Shown one piece after another: positions 6,085 through 10,503 of a stretch of 10,503 nt of DNA (its first letter is position 1; the number at the start of each line of letters is the position of its first letter). The notes under the pieces were generated by a model that was not told where the DNA came from, did not search any database, and worked only from the letters and a program-made list of their open reading frames with translations. Source of the stretch: an uncultured Lachnospiraceae bacterium (GTDB lineage: Bacteria > Bacillota > Clostridia > Lachnospirales > Lachnospiraceae); assembly GCA_910577165.1 (NCBI GenBank), contig CAJTLX010000075.1:1-10503 (forward strand). Reading direction: 5' to 3'. Position numbers and translations under genes: made by a program.

Positions 6085-6956
6085 TTTGTTTCCTCCTTCT
6101 TTGTCGGTGCAGAATTTTCTGCCTCTTTGTCAGGTTTCTTTCCTATCATATCCGCCGGAACGGATGATTTTCCTGCCTCTGCCGCCTTTTTCGCTGCTGC
6201 CTCTTTCGCTGCAGCTGCTGCCGCTGCTTTCTTTGCTGCTGCCTCCGCTGCAACGCGCTCCTTTTCTTTATCAAGGAGCAAATGATTTGCCGCGCAGACT
6301 GAACCGCTACAATTGCTACAGTTTCCACCGCACACAATCGCTTCCGCTTTCTGTGTATTTGTCGCGGATGGCATTTTAAATTTATTCTGCAGACAAGTCA
6401 GAGCTGCAAGCACAAAGAATGCACCCGGCGCACGGACAAAAATCGCCATTGGTACATAGGCATCCGGCATAATATGAAGCCCGAAGATCGTTCCCGCGCC
6501 CAAGAGTTCACGGAAAATACCGATCGCAGTAAGTCCCGCGGTAAAACCAAGCCCCATACCAACCCCATCAAAAATCGACGGAAGCACTGGATTTTTTGAG
6601 GCATATGCCTCCGCACGTCCAAGAATAATACAGTTTACCACAATCAGAGGAATATAGATACCCAAGGCTTCATTCAGATCTGGCAGATATGCTTCCAAAA
6701 GCATTTGCACCACCGTTACAAAGGAGGCAACCACCACAATAAATGCAGGCATACGCACCTTGTCCGGAATTACCTTGCGCAAAAGTGAAATTAGCATATT
6801 CGACATAATCAAAACAACGGTGGTGGTCAGCCCCATGCCAAGACCATTCATTGCTGAGATAGTAACCGCGAGCGTCGGACACATACCGAGCATCAATACA
6901 AAGGTAGGATTTTCTTTGACCACCCCATTGTAAATACGTTCTGTACACTTATTCAT
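6081..6956 (-). CDS. rnfE: Rnf complex membrane subunit RnfE with Cys-rich C-terminal extension
   Basis: A 291-residue protein homologous to RnfA. Residues 1 to about 195 form the membrane core with cluster ligands C26 (LMLGMCPTLAVT) and C109 (VVNCIILG). The family is usually about 200-230 residues, so this one is long. The tail begins with CGGNCSNCSGSVC (C209, C213, C216, C221; spacing C-x3-C-x2-C-x4-C). A stretch rich in Ala, Lys and Glu (about 229-263) likely forms a helix, and a polar end follows. The tail looks soluble and could bind a metal or Fe-S centre, which is inference. A GTG at 6965 is in frame but falls inside the ribosome binding site; ATG at 6956 has AGGAGG eight bases upstream and is preferred. 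It overlaps the end of rnfG by 8 bases. Confidence 0.93.
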   Translation of the reverse strand: MNKCTERIYNGVVKENPTFVLMLGMCPTLAVTISAMNGLGMGLTTTVVLIMSNMLISLLRKVIPDKVRMPAFIVVVASFVTVVQMLLEAYLPDLNEALGIYIPLIVVNCIILGRAEAYASKNPVLPSIFDGVGMGLGFTAGLTAIGIFRELLGAGTIFGLHIMPDAYVPMAIFVRAPGAFFVLAALTCLQNKFKMPSATNTQKAEAIVCGGNCSNCSGSVCAANHLLLDKEKERVAAEAAAKKAAAAAAAKEAAAKKAAEAGKSSVPADMIGKKPDKEAENSAPTKKEETK

Positions 6957-7602
6957 TCCCGGCACCTCCTATCCCCGACACCACCATATCCGCTGAAAAA
7001 CACAACCCTGCATTTACCGCACTGGTCACAGCCTTTGTTGTAATGGTCGCGCCGCTGATTGCATCAATCTCATTTTCCGCCGTCGCACCTGTCTTTACAT
7101 AGATAAGTTCGAATGCATTCTTTCCAACAAACTGTTCCTTAAATTCCGCCTCGTTCGCCCTCATTCCAAAACCCGGTGTTTCATTTAATGTGATAAAGGC
7201 AATCCCCGTGATCGCGCCATCTAAGCGATACCCCATTGTCATGGTAATTGCACCGCCATATCCCTTCTTCGTCGTGATTGTCATCACATAGCCAAGCAGT
7301 TTTCCAGATGCATCAAGAGCCAGCCCTGCCTCATCGATAGAAATCCTCTCAAATCCGTTTTCCTCCAAGAGTTCTCCTGACGATAAGACTTTTTCTGCCA
7401 TAGCGGCATCCTCCATTACAATTGATGCTGCTTCCGGATATACCTCGCGGTATGCTGCCTCCTTTTTCTCTGTCTTCTGCTGTGCAATCCGATCTTTGGT
7501 CATCTCATTGACAAAGCCAAGCAGCACCGCTGCCACCAGGGTAATCAGGCAGAGTACCAGCGCATCCTTTAAGATAGAAGCAATTTTTTTATTTTCTGAC
7601 AT
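6949..7602 (-). CDS. rnfG: Rnf complex FMN-binding subunit RnfG
   Basis: A 217-residue protein with an N-terminal membrane anchor (about 10-32) and an extracytoplasmic FMN-binding domain. The covalent flavin attachment motif is D180-A-I-S183-G-A-T186 (DAISGAT); family knowledge places FMN by phosphoester on the last Thr. Conserved GYGG (114-117) and ETPGFG (141-146) elements of the FMN-binding fold are also present. RnfG takes part in electron transfer between the membrane Fe-S centre and RnfD. The frame is open upstream to 7650, but ATG at 7602 has AAAGGAGGG seven bases upstream and starts the anchor properly. It overlaps the 3' end of rnfD by 14 bases. Confidence 0.95.
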   Translation of the reverse strand: MSENKKIASILKDALVLCLITLVAAVLLGFVNEMTKDRIAQQKTEKKEAAYREVYPEAASIVMEDAAMAEKVLSSGELLEENGFERISIDEAGLALDASGKLLGYVMTITTKKGYGGAITMTMGYRLDGAITGIAFITLNETPGFGMRANEAEFKEQFVGKNAFELIYVKTGATAENEIDAISGATITTKAVTSAVNAGLCFSADMVVSGIGGAGNE

Positions 7603-8575
7603 ACTGCTTCCCTCCTTTCCCAAATGCGCGCGGCATTGTAAGTTTCTCAATTAACGGTACCAAGAGATTACAGAAAATAATCGCGTAGGACACACCCTCC
7701 GCGCTTCCGCCGAAAATTCGGAAAATTCCGGTCAAGATCCCTAGGCAAACGCCAAATACAATGCGCCCCACCGGGGTAACAGGGCTTGTCACATAATCCG
7801 TTGCCATAAAAAACGCACCGAGCATTAAACCGCCGCCGCAAAGCTGCTTTGCCAGGTATGTAATATCAAGTCCATACCCGCTAAACAAAATCAAAAATAC
7901 CGCAAAACTTCCTAAGTAGGCGAGAGGAATGCGCAGTGAAATCACCCCGCGAACGACTAAGTACGCCGCGCCAAGCAGGAGAAGAAGCGCGCTTGTCTCG
8001 CCAATCACACCGCCCGTAAACCCAAAAAACATATCGAAGAGCGAAGTTTCACCCGCACCCTCTTTCAGTACTGCAAGCGGAGTCGCGGAAGAGAGTCCAT
8101 CCACGGATGCAATTCCATTCATAAATACGCCACTGCCCGCCTCCACCGAAAAAGAGGCCATCTGGCTGGCAAAACAAATCAGGAGAAAACATCTTGCCGC
8201 AAGTGCTGGATTCATAAAATTCTGACCAAGCCCTCCGTAAAGTTCTTTTACTACAATAATCGCAAAAATGCCGCCGAGTATCGGCATCCACAGCGGAACA
8301 CCTGCGGGCAGATTCATGCCGATCAAAAGCCCCGTCACTGCTGCGCTGCCCTCATACGGCCCTTTTTTTCGCTTCGATATTTTGTAGAACAAATGTTCGG
8401 AAATCATACAGGTCGTCACACTCACAATCAGCACTAAAAGAGCGCGAAAACCAAACTGCACAACCCCAAACAGACACGCCGGCGCAAGCGCGATCACCAC
8501 ATCGCGCATAATCTCCGCCGTTGTCACATTGCTTCTGACATGGGGAGAAGCAGATACATGATATAAGCTTTTCAT
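7589..8575 (-). CDS. rnfD: Rnf complex membrane subunit RnfD
   Basis: A 328-residue polytopic membrane protein of the RnfD/NqrB family, the usual length. It opens with MKSLYHVSASPHVRS, typical of RnfD, and has multiple hydrophobic helices. The covalent FMN site is in DGLSSATPLA, with Thr165 the expected attachment residue. By family knowledge RnfD carries flavin and takes part in ion translocation. ATG at 8575 has GGGAGGG five bases upstream. The gap to rnfC is 12 bases, and the 3' end overlaps rnfG. Confidence 0.96.
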   Translation of the reverse strand: MKSLYHVSASPHVRSNVTTAEIMRDVVIALAPACLFGVVQFGFRALLVLIVSVTTCMISEHLFYKISKRKKGPYEGSAAVTGLLIGMNLPAGVPLWMPILGGIFAIIVVKELYGGLGQNFMNPALAARCFLLICFASQMASFSVEAGSGVFMNGIASVDGLSSATPLAVLKEGAGETSLFDMFFGFTGGVIGETSALLLLLGAAYLVVRGVISLRIPLAYLGSFAVFLILFSGYGLDITYLAKQLCGGGLMLGAFFMATDYVTSPVTPVGRIVFGVCLGILTGIFRIFGGSAEGVSYAIIFCNLLVPLIEKLTMPRAFGKGGKQYVRK

Positions 8576-8587
8576 TTTAACCCTCCC

Positions 8588-9910
8588 TTATTTTTTTCGC
8601 CTCGCATCCAATACGCTTTTTCTCGCCTGTTTAAATGCCTGGGTCAGGCGCAGTTTTGCGGGACAAACAAAAGTACAGGAACCACATTCACAGCATTCCA
8701 TACCGTTTAGTTTCTCAAATGCCTCGTAGTCTGAACGCATTGCCACCGGGTAGAGCTTCTGTGGCACAATCCCCTCCGGACAGGCGTTCACACATCTCCC
8801 GCAGTGAATGCACGCGCCCGGCTCAAACTTTGCCACCTCATCCTTTTTTAGTGCCAAGAGTGCAGAGGAAGTCTTTGTCACTGGAATATCAAGCGAAAAA
8901 AGTGCCTGTCCCATCATCGGTCCACCAGAAATAATCTTTTCCGGCTCCCCACAAAAGCCGCCCGCCGCCTCCAAAAGTTCCCCGTAGCGCGTCCCTGTGC
9001 GCACTATAAAATTGCGCGGGTCTTTTATCGCATCGCCTGTCACAGTAATAATCCGACGGATAAGTGGTATACTCTCCGCAACTGCCAGGTAGACCGAGAT
9101 CACACTGTCCACATTGTTCACGATGCAGCCCGCATCCGCCGGGAGCATCGAAGAATTGATCTGTCTGCCCGTTACCGCGTAGATTAACATACGCTCCGCC
9201 CCCTGCGGATATTTTGTCTTTAGCGGCTGCACACGAACTCTCTCCTCACCCCGTGTTAATTCAGTTAGTTTCGCAATCGCCTCCGGCTTATTATCCTCCA
9301 CCGCAATCACGCCCGTCGCATGATCAAAGAGGCGCAGGATCACTTTTAACCCTCCAATTAAACGCTCCGGCTCCTCCAACATCATGCGGTAATCCGAAGT
9401 TAAGTAAGGTTCACATTCCGAACCATTGACAATCACATAGTCGATCTCATCTTCATTTTTCGGTGTCAGCTTCACATGGGTCGGAAAACCTGCACCACCC
9501 ATACCAACAATGCCCGCCTCTTTTACAAATCCCCTGATCTCTTCCTTTGAAAGCTTCGATACATCGCGCTTTTTTCCAAAATCTGGGATAGTCTGATACT
9601 CCCCATCATTTTCCACTATCACGGACTCCACCATCATGCCGTTCACCATCAGCCGTGGCTCAACAGTCTTTACTGTGCCGGAAACAGAACTGATTACGCA
9701 CGCGGAAACAAAGCCACCCGCCTCGGCAAGTTTCTGTCCGACAAGCACCCTCTCCCCCTTTGCCACGATAACCTTGGCTGGCGCGCCGATATGCTGCGAC
9801 ACCGGATAGACCAGTTCTCCCTTAGGAAGCAGCACACTGGTCGGTTTATCCATCGATAGTTCTTTTCCCTCAAACGGATGACTCCCGCCGTGAAAAGTTC
9901 CTACTGCCAT
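8588..9910 (-). CDS. rnfC: Rnf complex NADH-dehydrogenase subunit RnfC
   Basis: A 440-residue peripheral subunit on the cytoplasmic face where NAD+ is reduced. The N-terminus (GTFHGGSHPFEGK) is typical of RnfC. The glycine-rich nucleotide/FMN loop is G133-I-V-G-M-G-G-A-G-F-P-T144, followed by the NGSECEPYLT motif (162-171) typical of the 51-kDa complex I-like fold. Two ferredoxin-type 4Fe-4S motifs lie near the C-terminus: C367-x2-C370-x2-C373-x3-C377 and C406-x2-C409-x2-C412-x3-C416. Length fits the family. ATG at 9910 has GGAGG six bases upstream. It is the first gene of the operon, preceded by an unusual repeat-containing leader. Confidence 0.96.
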   Translation of the reverse strand: MAVGTFHGGSHPFEGKELSMDKPTSVLLPKGELVYPVSQHIGAPAKVIVAKGERVLVGQKLAEAGGFVSACVISSVSGTVKTVEPRLMVNGMMVESVIVENDGEYQTIPDFGKKRDVSKLSKEEIRGFVKEAGIVGMGGAGFPTHVKLTPKNEDEIDYVIVNGSECEPYLTSDYRMMLEEPERLIGGLKVILRLFDHATGVIAVEDNKPEAIAKLTELTRGEERVRVQPLKTKYPQGAERMLIYAVTGRQINSSMLPADAGCIVNNVDSVISVYLAVAESIPLIRRIITVTGDAIKDPRNFIVRTGTRYGELLEAAGGFCGEPEKIISGGPMMGQALFSLDIPVTKTSSALLALKKDEVAKFEPGACIHCGRCVNACPEGIVPQKLYPVAMRSDYEAFEKLNGMECCECGSCTFVCPAKLRLTQAFKQARKSVLDARRKK

Positions 9911-9934
9911 AACAAACCTCCATCTTTTTTTAAT

Positions 9935-9964
9935 TTATCTCTCGATATTATGTTCTCCGAACAT
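9935..9964 (-). other. nine-codon mini-ORF in the rnf leader, degenerate copy of the leader ORF
   Basis: ATG at 9964 opens MFGEHNIER and stops at 9935, 24 bases before the rnfC ATG. It is the left-copy counterpart of the leader ORF at 10002-10076. Its Shine-Dalgarno has changed from GGAGG to AAAGG, and the deletion in this copy changes the frame after four codons. It is probably not translated well. Confidence 0.2.
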
Positions 9965-9980
9965 GGTGCCTTTGGCGGAT

Positions 9981-10034
9981 GCGCATGATTCGCAGAAGAA
10001 ATTATTCTTCCTTCGGTCGAATGCGAATCAGCGC
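9981..10034 (-). other. RNA-type branched hairpin, promoter-distal copy
   Basis: A 9-bp perfect stem (9986-9994 with 10022-10030) extends by GCGC/GCGC (9981-9984 with 10031-10034) past one unpaired base. Inside is a second hairpin GAAGAA-N4-TTCTTC (9995-10010), and a short TTCG/CGAA pairing is possible beside it. The fold would form in the rnf transcript about 70 bases before the rnfC start. There is no U tract after it, so it is not a classical terminator. Confidence 0.6.
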
Positions 10035-10076
10035 AGGTATAATATCTGTCGATATTATACCATATTCTCCGAACAT
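10002..10076 (-). CDS. possible 24-residue leader peptide upstream of rnfC
   Basis: GGAGG (10081-10085), four bases, then ATG at 10076. The frame starts MFGEYGIISTDIIPALIRIR, encodes 24 residues and ends at TAA 10002. It sits in the rnf leader between the two branched hairpins, and translating it would run through the second dyad and into the second hairpin, so ribosome position could affect leader folding. Three Arg and several Ile codons are present, but there is no run typical of an amino-acid attenuator. It may equally be a by-product of the repeat. Expression is unproven. Confidence 0.3.
   Translation of the reverse strand: MFGEYGIISTDIIPALIRIRPKEE
10036..10061. promoter_or_regulatory. 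11-4-11 bp dyad, inner copy, with extended -10 (possible second rnf promoter)
   Basis: GGTATAATATC (10036-10046) and GATATTATACC (10051-10061) are perfect complements around TGTC. On the minus strand this places TATAAT at 10054-10059 preceded by TGG, an extended -10. The region 17 bases upstream (GGCACC) is a poor -35, so promoter activity would rest on the extended -10. In RNA from the upstream promoter it would form a hairpin. Confidence 0.45.
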
Positions 10077-10092
10077 GGTGCCTCCGGCGGAT

Positions 10093-10146
10093 GCGCATGA
10101 TTCGCAGAAGAAATTATTCTTCCTTCGGTCGAATGCGAATCAGCGC
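10093..10146 (-). other. RNA-type branched hairpin, promoter-proximal copy
   Basis: An exact copy of the hairpin at 9981-10034, shifted by 112 bases. It begins about 13 bases after the predicted transcription start of the upstream promoter, and its base precedes the Shine-Dalgarno and ATG of the 24-codon leader ORF. Confidence 0.6.
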
Positions 10147-10147
10147 A

Positions 10148-10173
10148 GGTATAATATCTGTCGATATTATACC
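10148..10173. promoter_or_regulatory. 11-4-11 bp operator-like dyad over the rnf -10 box, outer copy
   Basis: An exact repeat of the dyad at 10036-10061. The right arm holds the -10 of the main rnf promoter (10166-10171) and the left arm covers the predicted start region (about 10159 and onward). A symmetric site at this position is typical of a repressor operator. It does not match the Rex consensus (TTGTGAA-N6-TTCACAA), the obvious NADH sensor. The regulator is unknown. Confidence 0.5.
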
Positions 10174-10194
10174 ATAATTCAGCCCGTTTTTCAA
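10166..10194 (-). promoter_or_regulatory. main sigma-A promoter of the rnf operon
   Basis: On the minus strand TTGAAA (10189-10194) is followed after exactly 17 bases by TATAAT (10166-10171), with TGG directly before the -10, making an extended -10 element. This is the strongest promoter match in the window. Transcription would begin near 10159 and give a leader of about 250 bases before rnfC. The -35 lies outside the repeat and the -10 inside it. Confidence 0.75.
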
Positions 10195-10254
10195 TGCCTG
10201 AAAACCCCGATATTCTCAGGATTGTTCAATATACAAGGCGATGCAAAGCGGGCT

Positions 10255-10297
10255 AAAAATGGGGCAATTAGTAACAAATTAGTATCACCAATTACCC
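10255..10297 (-). terminator. rho-independent terminator after the peptidoglycan-binding protein gene
   Basis: On the minus strand a 15-pair stem with a few G-U pairs (10283-10297 with 10262-10276) closes a six-base loop and is followed by CATTTTT (down to 10255). It lies 28 bases after the stop of the upstream gene and about 60 bases before the rnf promoter -35, separating the two units. Confidence 0.7.
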
Positions 10298-10324
10298 TTT
10301 TACAGACTCTATAATAACTCACCA

Positions 10325-10503
10325 TTAAATCTTCTGTAGTGCCTTTATAGTCCCCTTCCCTACACTCCAAATTTCGTGTTCCTGATCTCCCCATCCCCTC
10401 TTGCGCCAGTATGCCGCTACCGCCCGCGCCGTTTTTACACCATATACCCCATCTACAGTAAGTTCTGCACTCTGGATGTAGCCCACTTTTATCTGCCGAT
10501 TTA
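10325..10503 (-). CDS. C-terminal fragment of a peptidoglycan-binding-domain protein, start beyond window
   Basis: An open frame enters from the right edge and gives 58 residues before TAA at 10325. The segment SAELTVDGVYGVKTARAV matches the core of a PG_binding_1 repeat (pattern L-x-VDG-x-[YW]G-x-KT-x-x-AV). The rest (WRKRGWGDQEHEIWSVGKGT, then IKALQKI) looks like a second, diverged half-repeat. Such domains end cell-wall hydrolases, amidases, spore-cortex enzymes and phage lysins. The catalytic part lies outside the window, so the enzyme type cannot be told. A terminator follows directly, so it is not part of the rnf operon. Confidence 0.65.
   Translation of the reverse strand, partial: NRQIKVGYIQSAELTVDGVYGVKTARAVAAYWRKRGWGDQEHEIWSVGKGTIKALQKI

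Larger units (their letters stand above)
9942..10174. repeat. tandemly duplicated structured unit of about 112 bp in the rnf leader
   Basis: The block starting at 9953 recurs at 10065, 112 bases further right. The two copies are identical for about 107 bases except for two adjacent substitutions (TT at 9972-9973, CC at 10084-10085). The left edge of the left copy is 5 bases shorter (9944-9952 against 10051-10064). A third partial copy, the 11-base arm GATATTATACC and a few bases beyond, is at 10163-10174. Each unit contains a branched hairpin, a GCC-NNN-GGC mini-hairpin and arms of an AT-rich dyad that also act as -10 boxes. It lies wholly between the rnf promoter and rnfC, so it is transcribed as leader. 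I cannot name the family. Confidence 0.9.

Noticed and set aside
5909..6379. 156-codon plus-strand frame across rnfA/rnfE
   Set aside because: It is antisense to two clear Rnf genes; its Pro/Leu-rich composition mirrors the Ala/Lys tail of RnfE.
6957..6965. GTG start for rnfE at 6965
   Set aside because: This GTG is part of the AGGAGGTG ribosome binding site for ATG 6956.
7603..7650. Upstream extension of rnfG to ATG 7650
   Set aside because: It would overlap rnfD by over 60 bases and place an odd Cys/basic peptide before the anchor helix; ATG 7602 has an excellent ribosome binding site.
9901..10098. 65-codon minus-strand frame through the rnf leader
   Set aside because: It lacks a ribosome binding site at its start, runs through both repeat structures and overlaps the rnfC start; it arises from the repeat.
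10148..10173. Rex (NADH-sensor) operator
   Set aside because: The dyad GGTATAATATC-N4-GATATTATACC does not match the Rex consensus TTGTGAA-N6-TTCACAA.
9942..10174. CRISPR array
   Set aside because: There are only two long units with internal hairpins, no unique spacers of regular length and no cas genes.
10191..10394. 67-codon minus-strand frame near the right edge
   Set aside because: It is out of frame with the peptidoglycan-binding fragment, runs through the terminator hairpin and into the rnf promoter.

Overview
The window looks like a chromosomal segment of an anaerobic, spore-forming Clostridia-type Firmicute, probably near Lachnospiraceae. The basis is family-level: a complete Rnf ferredoxin:NAD+ oxidoreductase operon in clostridial order (rnfC-D-G-E-A-B), a SpoVT sporulation regulator, moderate GC genes separated by AT-rich gaps, and strong GGAGG-type ribosome binding sites. 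A sequence resembling a sigma-D (flagellar) promoter hints that the organism may be motile. Species cannot be named from the sequence alone.

Layout from left to right. Positions 1-2441 (minus) hold most of an XPD/DinG-type helicase fused to an N-terminal RecB-like nuclease, cut at its C-terminus by the window edge. Its promoter overlaps a near-match to the Firmicute LexA box, so it is probably an SOS gene. Positions 2687-3082 (plus) hold a sigma-D-like promoter, a strong Shine-Dalgarno, a small unrecognised ORF whose start is out of register with the nearest ATG, and a long bidirectional terminator. Positions 3145-3690 (minus) hold spoVT with a sigma-G-like promoter. A second bidirectional terminator (3883-3916) closes the next operon.

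Positions 4049-9910 (minus) form one tightly packed operon: rnfC, rnfD, rnfG, rnfE, rnfA, rnfB and a terminal zinc-ribbon membrane-protein gene. Several neighbouring genes overlap by 4 to 14 nt. The Rnf proteins form a membrane complex that passes electrons from reduced ferredoxin (RnfB side) through membrane Fe-S and FMN centres (RnfA/E, RnfG/D) to NAD+ at RnfC, coupled to Na+ or H+ export. All expected ligand motifs are visible. The unusual part is RnfE: it carries an extra C-terminal tail of roughly 90 residues with a four-cysteine motif followed by an Ala/Lys-rich helix.

The leader of the rnf operon (9935-10194) is the most unusual non-coding region. It has a strong sigma-A-type promoter (TTGAAA-N17-TGGTATAAT) whose -10 box lies in an 11-4-11 bp dyad. 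This is followed by a tandemly duplicated unit of about 112 bp containing a branched hairpin, a second copy of the dyad with its own -10, and short ORFs starting at SD-ATG pairs. Beyond it, a terminator (10255-10297) and the C-terminal end of a peptidoglycan-binding-domain protein (10325-10503) complete the window.
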